Below the pieces are notes generated by a model that saw only the letters and a list, made by a program, of their open reading frames with translations, was not told the DNA's origin and searched no databases. Below, piece by piece: positions 34,619-43,199 of a stretch of 52,876 bases of DNA. Both the position numbers and the translations under genes were made by a program. How positions within the stretch are numbered: position 1 is the stretch's first letter; every line of letters starts with the position of its first letter. Source of the stretch: Paenibacillus ihuae (GTDB taxonomy: Bacteria; Bacillota; Bacilli; Paenibacillales; Paenibacillaceae); NCBI RefSeq assembly GCF_001368795.1, contig NZ_LN831198.1:1250273-1303148 (forward strand). The letters are read 5' to 3'.

Positions 34619-35550
34619 TTATTCTGTTTAGCGGGGGGCTGGTGCTGCTCCTGCTTGTCATCCTGTGGCAATATTTGCGGCTGCGGGAGCACGGACGCCA
34701 GCTGGAGTACATTCATTCCAAGCTGGAGAGTATTATGGACAGGGGCTCGCACGAGAGGCTGCTTCTGTTTGGCAGTGATCCTGCGCTGCAAAAGCTGCTC
34801 GCGAGTCTCAACTCGCTGCTGGATGTCAATCACAAAGGTGCGGTGGAAATGGCCAGGATGGAGCAATCCATGCGTCATATGCTGGCCAACATTTCCCATG
34901 ATCTCAAGACCCCGCTGACCGTAGTGCTCGGCTATATTGAGACACTTCTTCAGGATCATTCCATGCCTGCTGAGGAGCGGGAGAGGATGCTGCGGACGAT
35001 TCATGCCAAAGCGGAAGAAGTGATTACGCTGATGAACCGTTTTTTTGATCTGGCTAAGCTGGAGTCAGGCGACAAGGACATTCCGCTGACCAAGGTCGAG
35101 CTCGGTGAACTGTGCCGCCGTAATATTCTGTCCTTCTATGAACTTCTCAGCGCGAAAGGCAGCGAGGTGCAAATCGATATTCCGGATGAACCCCTGTACA
35201 TCATGGGCAATGAAGAGGCGCTGGACCGGGTGCTAGGCAATCTGTTGTCCAATGCCATTTCCTACGGCGATGCCGGCGGGGTGCTCGGTCTGCGGCTGTA
35301 CAGTCAAGCGGACAAGGTCTGCATAGAAGTATGGGACAAGGGCAAGGGCATTGCTGAAGACCACCAGGATAAAATCTTCGAGCGGCTGTACACCCTGGAG
35401 GACTCGCGCAACCGGACATATCAGGGCAGCGGGCTGGGCCTCACGATCACCAAAAGACTGACCGAGCAGATGAACGGCACCATTAAACTGACCAGCAAAC
35501 CCTACGTCAGAACAGCCTTCACCCTGTCTTTCAGCAGACTGGATTTTTAA
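34615..35550 (+). CDS. Sensor histidine kinase
   Basis: Protein of 311 residues with one N-terminal hydrophobic helix (residues 4-20) and no extracellular domain. The H box is ANISHDLKTPLTV with His95. The ATPase domain has DRVLGNLLSNAISYG, WDKGKGIAED and GSGLGLTITKRL. It resembles bacitracin/lantibiotic-responsive kinases of BcrR/SpaK-like clusters, but the signal is unknown. It is coupled to the response-regulator gene by a 4-nt overlap. Confidence 0.92.
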   Translation: MIILFSGGLVLLLLVILWQYLRLREHGRQLEYIHSKLESIMDRGSHERLLLFGSDPALQKLLASLNSLLDVNHKGAVEMARMEQSMRHMLANISHDLKTPLTVVLGYIETLLQDHSMPAEERERMLRTIHAKAEEVITLMNRFFDLAKLESGDKDIPLTKVELGELCRRNILSFYELLSAKGSEVQIDIPDEPLYIMGNEEALDRVLGNLLSNAISYGDAGGVLGLRLYSQADKVCIEVWDKGKGIAEDHQDKIFERLYTLEDSRNRTYQGSGLGLTITKRLTEQMNGTIKLTSKPYVRTAFTLSFSRLDF

Positions 35551-35565
35551 CCGTTCCACACAGCT

Positions 35566-35583
35566 TAAGAATTTCGTAAGAAT
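35566..35583. promoter_or_regulatory. Direct repeat TAAGAAT, candidate response-regulator box
   Basis: TAAGAAT at 35566-35572 and 35577-35583 are 11 bp apart, about one helical turn, as for tandem winged-helix binding sites. It sits upstream of the ABC transporter genes, and a related ATTCTTAAG lies at the ribosome site of the lipoprotein gene (about 32911). Confidence 0.4.
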
Positions 35584-35659
35584 CAGGTAATAAAAAAGAA
35601 AATTCCGCCCTGTAATATAAGAAACAAGGAAAACAATGAAGGCAAAGGGGATAACGGAA

Positions 35660-36577
35660 ATGACAACGATACTACGGACATGGGACTTAACCAAGGTTTA
35701 CGAGGGCAAGGAAGCCGTGAATAACGTTAACATGAATATTAAGCAGGGTGAGATTTACGGATTTTTGGGACCGAACGGGGCCGGCAAAACAACCGTGATG
35801 AAAATGATGACAAACCTGGTCAAACCGACTGCGGGCGAGATTGAATTTTTCGGCGAAAAGATGACGGAGCGTTCCTATGAAATGCTCAAGCGTATGGGCT
35901 GCATTATTGAATATCCCGTGTTCTATGACAAGCTGACCGCCAAGGAAAACCTGGAGCTGCACGGAGAATATATGGGCTACTATGACCCGAAAGCGATGAA
36001 GGAAGCGCTGGAACTGGTGAAGCTTACAGGCATTGATAAAAAGCCGGTGAAGCAGTTCTCTCTGGGGATGAAGCAGCGGCTGGGCATTGCGAGAGCCGTG
36101 ATGACGAAGCCGGAGCTGCTCATCCTGGATGAGCCGATTAACGGGCTGGACCCGCTGGGGATCAAAGAGCTGCGCGAGGTATTCCGCATGCTGAGCCGTG
36201 AATACGGGATGACACTGCTGATCTCCAGCCACATCCTGGGTGAAATTGAACAAATCGCCGATACGATCGGCCTCATCCGGGATGGGGTACTCCTGGAAGA
36301 AGTCACGATGGATACGATCCGCAGCCGGGATACCGATTATATTGAGTTGGTTACAGAACAGAGCACGAAGGCCGTATATGTTCTGACACACACTCTGGGC
36401 CTCGGCAACATCAAAGTGATGGGTCCCCGCACGGTCCGGATCTACGACCCGATCCCGCAGCTTGAACTAAGCAAGGCACTCACAGCGGCTAATGTGGAGC
36501 TGGAAAGTCTGAACAAGAAGCATCATTCGCTGGAAGACTATTTTGTAGAACTGATGGGGGGTGAAGTCGTTGCTTAA
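35660..36577 (+). CDS. BcrA-like ABC transporter ATP-binding protein
   Basis: Protein of about 305 residues: Walker A GPNGAGKTT, signature FSLGMKQRLGIARA, Walker B LLILDEPINGLDP, switch SSHILGE. The last 70 residues form the C-terminal extension typical of bacitracin- and lantibiotic-export ATPases. ATG 35660 (MTTILRTWDLTKVYEG) is preferred with AAAGGGG 9 nt away; an in-frame ATG lies 24 nt earlier. It overlaps the next gene, its membrane partner. Confidence 0.92.
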   Translation: MTTILRTWDLTKVYEGKEAVNNVNMNIKQGEIYGFLGPNGAGKTTVMKMMTNLVKPTAGEIEFFGEKMTERSYEMLKRMGCIIEYPVFYDKLTAKENLELHGEYMGYYDPKAMKEALELVKLTGIDKKPVKQFSLGMKQRLGIARAVMTKPELLILDEPINGLDPLGIKELREVFRMLSREYGMTLLISSHILGEIEQIADTIGLIRDGVLLEEVTMDTIRSRDTDYIELVTEQSTKAVYVLTHTLGLGNIKVMGPRTVRIYDPIPQLELSKALTAANVELESLNKKHHSLEDYFVELMGGEVVA

Positions 36578-37259
36578 ACTGATTCGGCTTGAAATGCGAA
36601 AAAACAAAATCAATCTGCTCCGGGCTGTGCTGATCACCGATGTAGCGATTCTGCTCTTAATGATTCTTATCGCATTCACAGGAATAGACGAAGCGAGCGA
36701 CTTCAACACCTATGCCGATATATTTGAGGGTGTGCACATTTTTGTAAAAGTTATCTTTATGATTTTTGGTTCTGTTCTGATCAGCAAGCTGGTCATTGAT
36801 GAGTATAAGAATAATACAGTGACTGTACTCTTCATGTACCCTATACCACGCAAAAAGCTGATAGCAGCCAAGCTGCTCATCGTGTCGCTGTTTATCCTGA
36901 TCACCATCTTCGTGTCTAATGTGCTGATAAGTGCTGCTCTCGTCGGTTTCAATCACTACATCAAGGAGGCTATCACGGGAGAAGTGACACTGAAGCTGAT
37001 TACGTCGCAAGTTACCATGTCTGCTTTGGATGCGGTGTATTCAGCAGGGATTGGGCTGATTCCGTTGTTCTTCGGACTACGCAAAAAATCAGTACCGGCC
37101 ACTATCGTATCCGCCGTATTGATTGCCAGCATCCTGTCTTCCGACTTCGGCAATTTCCGGCTGGGCAATCAAGTAGGCGTCTCGTTATTTCTCGGACTGG
37201 TTGGTGTGGCTGTTGCTTATCTGTCCATCCGCAATATTGAGTATCAGGACGTTGCATGA
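36570..37259 (+). CDS. ABC-2-type transporter permease, partner of the BcrA-like ATPase
   Basis: Protein of about 229 residues with six hydrophobic segments, typical of BcrB/ABC-2 permeases (LVIDEYKNNTVTVLFMYPI is a familiar block before helix 3). TTG 36570 is the likelier start because GGGGGTGA lies 6 nt before it; GTG 36561 is an alternative with no spacing to its site. It overlaps the ATPase gene. Together with the upstream two-component genes it forms a peptide-antibiotic immunity-type cassette. Confidence 0.87.
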   Translation: MLKLIRLEMRKNKINLLRAVLITDVAILLLMILIAFTGIDEASDFNTYADIFEGVHIFVKVIFMIFGSVLISKLVIDEYKNNTVTVLFMYPIPRKKLIAAKLLIVSLFILITIFVSNVLISAALVGFNHYIKEAITGEVTLKLITSQVTMSALDAVYSAGIGLIPLFFGLRKKSVPATIVSAVLIASILSSDFGNFRLGNQVGVSLFLGLVGVAVAYLSIRNIEYQDVA

Positions 37260-37286
37260 TCTGAAGGGATAGTCCAAAATACCTGT

Positions 37287-37338
37287 AAAAACCGCTTGGC
37301 GCCTGTGTTTTCTTGGCGACCACAAGCGGTTTTTTTTG
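37287..37338 (+). terminator. Rho-independent terminator after the ABC exporter
   Basis: AAAAACCGCTTG pairs with CAAGCGGTTTTT, followed by a run of T. An internal short stem lies in the loop. A TATAAT just beyond may be the -10 box of the PAS kinase gene. Confidence 0.85.
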
Positions 37339-37436
37339 CTATAATAGATTTTGATTCAGGAATTTCAACAAATATAGAGAGTTTCCGCATATACGGAATA
37401 ACAATAGCAGGTTTAGAGCAGTGAAGGAGTTGGGCT

Positions 37437-39074
37437 ATGCAAAAAGACTGGGCTGCCATTTTGGGCAGGGTGCTTTCTGAGGAAAGTGCTTATAAAGCGT
37501 TATATGATCATCATCCTGATTTGATTATTGTGCTCGACAGGCAGGGAAAATACGTTGACAGTAACCGTGCTTTGAGTGCTGCAGACGCTGGCGGACTGGC
37601 GCGTATCCGTTCAAATGGGGAAGAGTTCCCCCAGATGCTCCCCGGTGAAGCGCATTTTGCAGCAGCCCTCGAAGGGATGACCTCCAGATTTGAACTTGTG
37701 GACGAACCTATCCAAGGTGAATCCGTTCCCTGCACTATTTCCTATGTTCCGTTGAAATCTGCGGAAGGCATCGCTGGTGTATTCGCAATTATTCATCATG
37801 ACCGTTCCGCTCAGCTCCCCGAAGTGCTGCTGGACTGGCTCAGTGAGTTGGCGGCAGCCGGACGTGAAACCGGGAGGGAAGAGCAGACCGGGCTTGAATC
37901 AGGAAATCCGAAACTGCCGGAGCTAATGCTTGAAATGGCAGAAGATAAGCGTATGAGCCTGATTCTGAATTCCGTATCGGCTGGGATATTCGGTCTCGAT
38001 ACAGAGGGGCGTACCATTTTTATTAACCGTGAAGGTGCGGATATGCTGGGCTATGACGCCTCGGAGCTGGCCGGAGTTCATCTAATGGATCAGATTCAGC
38101 ATATCCGCAGCAGCGTTTCCCCTAACTCTCTGATAGAAAGTCCGCTCAGGAATACGCTGGAAGACGGGATTACCCGCATGAAGAACGATGGGATTTTCTG
38201 GCGTAAGGACGGCACGAGTTTTTTCGTGAATTACCGGATTGCACCGCTGCTGGACAACGGTAACATCTGCGGGGTAGTGGTTTCCTTCAGTGATATTACG
38301 AATGAGCGGGAGATTCTTCAGGCGAAGGAATCGGCAGAGCAGGCAGCCCAGGCCAAATCAGATTTCCTGGCGATGATGAGCCATGAAATCCGGACTCCGA
38401 TGAACGGGATGATCGGAATGGCTGATCTGCTGCTGGAGACAGAGCTTGAGGAGGAGCAGCGCAGCTATGCGGAAATTCTGCGGAGCAGCAGCTACAGTCT
38501 GCTGCAAATCCTGAACGATATTCTCGATTTCAGCAAGATGGAAGCAGGAAAGATGCCGCTGCAGTCTGAGACCTTCGATCTGCGCGAAATGCTGGAGAAT
38601 GTTATTGACCTGTTTACGCCCAAGGCAGAGGAGAAGAAGCTGGCCCTGCGCTGGTGGGCGGATACCAGTGTCCCTGAAGCAGTGACCACCGATCCCAACC
38701 GGCTGCGGCAGATCATTGTAAATCTGGTCGGAAATGCCCTGAAATTCACCGAGCGGGGGAGTGTAACCTTGTCGGTGAAGAATATTCCGTTGCCGGGTTC
38801 TCAGGAATATCTGCTGGAGTTTTCGGTTCGTGATACGGGTGTAGGCATTGCCGACAGCAAGCTGAACCTGCTGTTTCAGTCCTTTTCGCAGCTGCATCCG
38901 TTTATTAACCGCAAATATGGGGGAACGGGTCTGGGCCTCGCCATCTGTAAGCAGCTTGTGGAGCTGATGGGCGGAACCATCTTTGTGGAGAGTGAAGAGG
39001 GTCGGGGTTCCATCTTCCGCTTTATGCTGCCCTTCGTGAAGGAAGCGATGGAAGTGGAGACAACATCATATTAA
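37437..39074 (+). CDS. PAS-domain sensor histidine kinase
   Basis: Cytoplasmic protein of 545 residues. There is a PAS domain near residues 20-125 ([19 protein letters not shown]), a second near 175-290 ([19 protein letters not shown]), then HisKA with His316 in [13 protein letters not shown] and an HATPase domain ([37 protein letters not shown]). The layout is that of hybrid BarA-like kinases but without receiver domains, so it must pass phosphate to a separate regulator. There is no membrane segment. AAGGAG is 8 nt from the ATG. It is flanked by terminators, so it is transcribed alone. Confidence 0.92.
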   Translation: MQKDWAAILGRVLSEESAYKALYDHHPDLIIVLDRQGKYVDSNRALSAADAGGLARIRSNGEEFPQMLPGEAHFAAALEGMTSRFELVDEPIQGESVPCTISYVPLKSAEGIAGVFAIIHHDRSAQLPEVLLDWLSELAAAGRETGREEQTGLESGNPKLPELMLEMAEDKRMSLILNSVSAGIFGLDTEGRTIFINREGADMLGYDASELAGVHLMDQIQHIRSSVSPNSLIESPLRNTLEDGITRMKNDGIFWRKDGTSFFVNYRIAPLLDNGNICGVVVSFSDITNEREILQAKESAEQAAQAKSDFLAMMSHEIRTPMNGMIGMADLLLETELEEEQRSYAEILRSSSYSLLQILNDILDFSKMEAGKMPLQSETFDLREMLENVIDLFTPKAEEKKLALRWWADTSVPEAVTTDPNRLRQIIVNLVGNALKFTERGSVTLSVKNIPLPGSQEYLLEFSVRDTGVGIADSKLNLLFQSFSQLHPFINRKYGGTGLGLAICKQLVELMGGTIFVESEEGRGSIFRFMLPFVKEAMEVETTSY

Positions 39075-39084
39075 GAGCCGAAAG

Positions 39085-39116
39085 GCTGTCCATGCTGCTG
39101 CCGGGACAGCTTTTTT
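39085..39116 (+). terminator. Rho-independent terminator after the PAS kinase
   Basis: GCTGTCC and GGACAGC form the stem, followed by TTTTTT. Confidence 0.8.
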
Positions 39117-39145
39117 GATGTGCGGAGGGTAACAGGTACAGATAA

Positions 39146-39185
39146 AAACGAGCAGGCTGCGGAAGATCCCGCAGCCTGCTCGTTT
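39146..39185. terminator. Terminator after degV
   Basis: AAACGAGCAGGCTGCGG pairs perfectly over 17 bp with CCGCAGCCTGCTCGTTT. It lies downstream of the minus-strand degV gene and can also stop plus-strand transcription. Confidence 0.85.
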
Positions 39186-39212
39186 GGGCAGACCTAAGAA
39201 AGTAATAACACA

Positions 39213-40058
39213 CTAATGCATATACATGAGTCCTACAGTAGCCGGGCCACAATGGCTGCCGATAACACATCCGGCATGGATGACAGCAATTTCTTCTACA
39301 TCGGTCTGCTCCCGCAGCGCCGTCTCCAAGAACTTGGCATCTTCTTCAGCCAAAGTATGGGCTACAATCAACAGCTCTTTATCCATCGATTTAGCATTCA
39401 ATAGCGCATGCTGCAGCATTTGTTCCACGGCCTTTTCCTTCTTGCCGCGGATCCTGCTCACCGGTACGATGGCGCCGTCAATCAGCCGCAGTACCGGCCG
39501 GATCTTCAGCAGGCTGCCGATAAAATTCTGCATCCCCGAGCAGCGGCCGCCCATATATAAGTAGTCCAGCGTATCCACAACGAATTCTGTCTCTACCCGG
39601 CTGCGGCACTGCTCCAGCATGGCGGCGATTTCCGCGCTGCTGCGGCCTTTGGCTGCCGCCCGGGCAGCCTTCATGACGAGCAGGGCAATGCCTCCGCATA
39701 ACGTCTCGGAATCGACGACCCGTACACGCCCTTCCGGGAATTCACCTGCAGCCAGCAAGGCATTCTGATATGTAGAGGATAATGCAGAGGATAGGCCGAC
39801 GTATACAGCATCTCCGCCGCTGGCGATGACCGGCTCGAAGGCCGCTATGAAATCGGCAGGTGATGGTGCAGCTGTTTTCGGCAAAGCCCCGTCCGCAGCG
39901 ACCCTTTGGTAGACTTCCTCTGGTGTAATGTCCACACCATCCTTGTAGGTACCGTCCTGAAACACTACATACAGCGGAATGATGCCGATATCATACGTTT
40001 CCTTCCAGCCTTGCGGCAAATCGGAAGTGCTGTCAGAAAAGATTTTTACGATAGACAT
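39213..40058 (-). CDS. DegV family fatty-acid-binding protein
   Basis: Protein of 281 residues. It begins MSIVKIFSDSTSDLP, with the DegV ligand-site motifs TAAPSPADF, VYVGLSSALSSTYQNA and DSETLCGGIAL. DegV/FakB-like proteins bind fatty acids and, when paired with FakA, present them for phosphorylation. No fakA gene is nearby, so the role is family-based. ATG 40058 has GAAGGAG 7 nt upstream; an ATG 39 nt earlier lacks one. Confidence 0.93.
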   Translation of the reverse strand: MSIVKIFSDSTSDLPQGWKETYDIGIIPLYVVFQDGTYKDGVDITPEEVYQRVAADGALPKTAAPSPADFIAAFEPVIASGGDAVYVGLSSALSSTYQNALLAAGEFPEGRVRVVDSETLCGGIALLVMKAARAAAKGRSSAEIAAMLEQCRSRVETEFVVDTLDYLYMGGRCSGMQNFIGSLLKIRPVLRLIDGAIVPVSRIRGKKEKAVEQMLQHALLNAKSMDKELLIVAHTLAEEDAKFLETALREQTDVEEIAVIHAGCVIGSHCGPATVGLMYMH

Positions 40059-40173
40059 GAGTTTCTCCTTCACCGAATCTCGGATGACAATATGCATATG
40101 TGAGCCATATAATCTGTTTATTATACCAAGCCTATGCCGAATCTCAAAATAAAAAATTAGGATCTGATAGAAA

Positions 40174-40200
40174 AAAGACTACCCGGAGCGGATAGTCTTT
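40174..40200. terminator. Terminator after the second AraC/GyrI gene
   Basis: AAAGACTA and TAGTCTTT form the stem around a GC-rich loop; on the minus strand T-rich sequence follows. Confidence 0.75.
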
Positions 40201-40234
40201 GACCGTATACTGCATTGCCGTGAAGGCATGCTGC

Positions 40235-41095
40235 TTATTTCTTAACGACAGGAATCCACACTTCGCATACATAATCGTCAGCTTGCGGATCGCCGGGAGG
40301 ATAGAGCTCGAACTCCGGCCCGCTAGCATGCTCATAACCAGTGCCCGGGAACCATTCCTGAAAAATCCGCTCCCAGACGTTCTGGATGGCATGCGGCATC
40401 GGGCCTGTTGAAGTGAATACCGCCCAGTTAGCCGCTGGAACAACGGCAGTTTCAAAGCCCTGCGGGTCAGTGCCTGCATCTGCTTCCACACCGATCCAGT
40501 AAGACAGCAGCTCCTTCTCCATGTCCATGCTCATACAGATTCCAAGCCAATTTTTGTCCGCAGCGAGTTCAATCAGTTGGTCCGAAGTACCGTCCTCGTT
40601 ACATTCATTCCAGAACTCCGGGATTCTGCGATGATTCTCCCCGTCCCGGCAGGTAACCTCCATTGATTTGCCGATAACGGTAAAAGCAGGTTTCTCGACG
40701 ATCTTGTAGTCCATTTCCTGATCTCCCTTCAATGATAGATGGAAAGAGAGGCGGGGGAACGCCTTTAGCTGCACCCCGGGTTCGCGTGCGGCAGAAGGAG
40801 ACAATCCGTGTGCCTTGCGGAACGCCTTGGCGAACGACTCCGGAGAATCATATCCGTATTTCAGCGCCACATCCAGCACTCTGATCTTTGAGCTGGCCAG
40901 CTCCTGGGCGGCCAGGGTCAACCTGCGCCTGCGGATATAATCTGCCAACGTAAAGCCGGTCAGCATGCTGAACATGCGCTGGAAATGGAATGGAGACACA
41001 TGAGCAATCTTCGCGATATCCTCGATGCGCAGCGTCTCTGTCATTTTCCTCTCCATATAATCCAGGGCTTCCTTCATTCGGATCAGCCATTCCAA
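40235..41095 (-). CDS. AraC-family regulator with GyrI-like effector-binding domain
   Basis: Protein of about 286 residues with the same layout as the gene at 4518. The AraC helix-turn-helix pair (EDIAKIAHVSPFHFQRMF, then DVALKYGYDSPESFAKAFRK) is followed by a GyrI-like domain (MDYKIVEKPAFTVIGKSMEV to VCEVWIPV). TTG 41095 gives the usual MEWLIRMKEALDYM start and has GGGAG 9 nt upstream; ATG 41104 overlaps its own ribosome site. The gene stands alone, with a terminator after it. The target genes are unknown. Confidence 0.87.
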   Translation of the reverse strand: MEWLIRMKEALDYMERKMTETLRIEDIAKIAHVSPFHFQRMFSMLTGFTLADYIRRRRLTLAAQELASSKIRVLDVALKYGYDSPESFAKAFRKAHGLSPSAAREPGVQLKAFPRLSFHLSLKGDQEMDYKIVEKPAFTVIGKSMEVTCRDGENHRRIPEFWNECNEDGTSDQLIELAADKNWLGICMSMDMEKELLSYWIGVEADAGTDPQGFETAVVPAANWAVFTSTGPMPHAIQNVWERIFQEWFPGTGYEHASGPEFELYPPGDPQADDYVCEVWIPVVKK

Positions 41096-41210
41096 GTGTG
41101 CCATCTCCCTTTGACTTCATCCTATCATGCCATGAGTGACCAGTCCTGTTATTCTGTGCTCAATAATGACAGGTTCGTTTCCACAGTATAACCGATTAGA
41201 GGACAGGCTG

Positions 41211-42899
41211 TCAGTTCCCTAAACGGTAGACTCTGGCTTCATAAGGGCGCAGTGTTCCCCGTTCTCCGGCTGCCGGTTCGTCAGGATAATTGCCGATAAT
41301 GGTTTCTTTTACGGCGGCCAGCTTAGCAGGAAGCTCAACCGTCTGCGCGGTCTCGCTGAAATTCAGCAATACCAGCCATTGTTCATCCTCCAGCGTACGG
41401 GTGTAGGCATAGATATCCTCATGCTCAGGCAGCAGCAGCTCGTAATCGCCGTAAGCCATAATGAGATGCTTTTTGCGCAGGGCGATCAGCTTCTGATAGT
41501 AATAAAAGACTGAATCCGAATCGGCCAGCGCCTGTTCAACATTGATCTCTGTGTAGCGCGGATTAACCTTCAGCCAAGGTGTACCTTCGGTAAAGCCGGC
41601 ATTGTCTGTGGCATCCCACTGCATTGGCGTACGCGCATTGTCTCGGCCTTTGATGTGGATCGATTGCAGAACTGCATCATGATCTGCGCCGCCTTCGGTG
41701 ACCTTTTCCCGGTACATGTTCAGTATTTCGATATCTTTGTAATCTTCCAGCAGCGGGAATTTGACGTTCGTCATCCCGATTTCTTCACCCTGGTAAATGT
41801 ACGGCGTACCCTTCAGCGTGTGCAGCAGAGTGGCAAGCATTTTAGCAGAGATGACCCGGTATTCCCCGTCATTGCCGAACCGCGAGACCATCCGGGGCTG
41901 GTCATGGTTGTTCAGATATAGGCTGTTCCAGCCCTTGTCGGCAAGGCCCACCTGCCATTTGTGCAGAATGTCGCGCAGCCCCTTCAGGGTCCAGGGAATG
42001 ACATTCCATTTGCCGCCGGGGCCGGAATCGACGTCCATATGCTCGAACTGGAACACCATCTGCAGCTCGTGACGGTCTTCGTCTGTATACAGAATAGCAT
42101 CTTCCACACTGGCTCCGGGCGTTTCACCAACCGTCATGACATCGTATTTAGACAGCACTTCACGGTTCATTTCCTGTAAAAATTCATGGACCCGCGGGCC
42201 GTTCATATAATATTCACCGCCGCCGGCCAGTTCGCCGGGAGCCAGTCCTTCGTGATAAGCCGAAGGCAGGCCTTCTACTTTGGAGATCATATTGATTACG
42301 TCCATGCGCAGCCCGTCTACTCCTTTGTCGAGCCAGAAAGCGATCATCTTATGCAGCGCTTCGCGCAGCTGCGGATTCTCCCAATTGAGGTCAGGCTGCT
42401 TGCGAGAGAACAGATGGAGATAGTATTCACCGGTAGCCTCATCCAGCTCCCAGGCCGGTCCGCTGAAGATCGAGCTCCAGTTGTTCGGCAGCTCGCCATT
42501 TGGACCGCCCGGACGCCAAATATAGTAATCGCGGTAGGGATTGTCCTTGGAGGAACGGGATTCCGCGAACCAGGCATGCTCATCGGAGGAGTGGTTAATG
42601 ACAAGGTCCATCATCAGCTTGATGCCGCGTTCATGCAAACCGGCCAGCAGCTCCTCCCAGTCGTGTAAGGTGCCGAATTCATCCATAATATCCTCGTAAT
42701 CACTGATGTCGTACCCGTTGTCGTCATTCGGCGACTTGTAGACCGGCGAGAGCCATACCACATCGACGCCTAGCTTCTGCAGGTAATCCAGCCGGGAGAT
42801 AATCCCCTGCAGATCTCCGATTCCGTCTCCGTTGCTGTCCTGGAAGCTCCGGGGGTAGATCTGGTAGACTACGGCTTCTTTCCAAAAGGCTCTGTTCAT
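41211..42899 (-). CDS. malL: GH13 oligo-1,6-glucosidase / alpha-glucosidase
   Basis: Cytoplasmic protein of 562 residues, close in length and sequence to the GH13 enzyme at 28235. Nucleophile Asp200 in GLRMDVINMISK, acid Glu in TVGETPG, third Asp in NNHDQPR. The Val after the nucleophile (DV) is the residue found in oligo-1,6-glucosidases, so activity on isomaltose-type links is expected, perhaps with maltose too. It is the last gene of the malR-pgmB-mapA-malL series on the minus strand. The gap to mapA carries a palindromic repeat and the mapA terminator, so it may have its own promoter. Confidence 0.93.
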   Translation of the reverse strand: MNRAFWKEAVVYQIYPRSFQDSNGDGIGDLQGIISRLDYLQKLGVDVVWLSPVYKSPNDDNGYDISDYEDIMDEFGTLHDWEELLAGLHERGIKLMMDLVINHSSDEHAWFAESRSSKDNPYRDYYIWRPGGPNGELPNNWSSIFSGPAWELDEATGEYYLHLFSRKQPDLNWENPQLREALHKMIAFWLDKGVDGLRMDVINMISKVEGLPSAYHEGLAPGELAGGGEYYMNGPRVHEFLQEMNREVLSKYDVMTVGETPGASVEDAILYTDEDRHELQMVFQFEHMDVDSGPGGKWNVIPWTLKGLRDILHKWQVGLADKGWNSLYLNNHDQPRMVSRFGNDGEYRVISAKMLATLLHTLKGTPYIYQGEEIGMTNVKFPLLEDYKDIEILNMYREKVTEGGADHDAVLQSIHIKGRDNARTPMQWDATDNAGFTEGTPWLKVNPRYTEINVEQALADSDSVFYYYQKLIALRKKHLIMAYGDYELLLPEHEDIYAYTRTLEDEQWLVLLNFSETAQTVELPAKLAAVKETIIGNYPDEPAAGERGTLRPYEARVYRLGN

Positions 42900-42984
42900 T
42901 TCAACGACTCCTTTGAGTTTGGTTGGTTATACCCACACAAATAATCTAAGCTGAACTTTGAAATTTTACTAGAATGGGCAGCAG

Positions 42985-43140
42985 TAACGGAGGGGAAGCT
43001 TGGAACTGTAGGAGCGATAGCGTTCGCCTTTGTTCACAGATTTCAACCGCCTATCGGTTCAAATCAAGAAATCAGTGAACAACAGTGACCGGAAGTCCGA
43101 GCATTCCCCGCAGTTACGGCGTAAGCCTATTGAGCAGATT
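42985..43140 (-). repeat. Dispersed palindromic intergenic repeat, copy 3
   Basis: On the minus strand this reads as the family found at 5441 and 5757, sharing ACTGCGGGGAATG, GGACTTCCGG, GAACGCTATCGCTCCTACAG and CCCTCCGTTAC. The central arms differ in sequence but the palindrome is kept by compensating changes (GAACCGATAGGCGGTTGAAATC on that strand). It fills the gap between malL and mapA. Confidence 0.75.
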
Positions 43141-43163
43141 TTCCGGTTCAGCTTACATAAAAA

Positions 43164-43191
43164 GCCCCGAAAGCGCAGAAGCCTCCGGGGC
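43164..43191. terminator. Terminator after mapA
   Basis: GCCCCG and CGGGGC form the stem just beyond the mapA stop; on the minus strand it runs into TTTTTATG. Confidence 0.75.
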
Positions 43192-43199
43192 ATTAAGAA

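Noticed and set aside
35687..36391. 234-codon minus-strand open frame opposite the BcrA-like gene
   Set aside because: Shadow of a conserved ATPase gene; the product is His/Gln/Phe-rich with no family.
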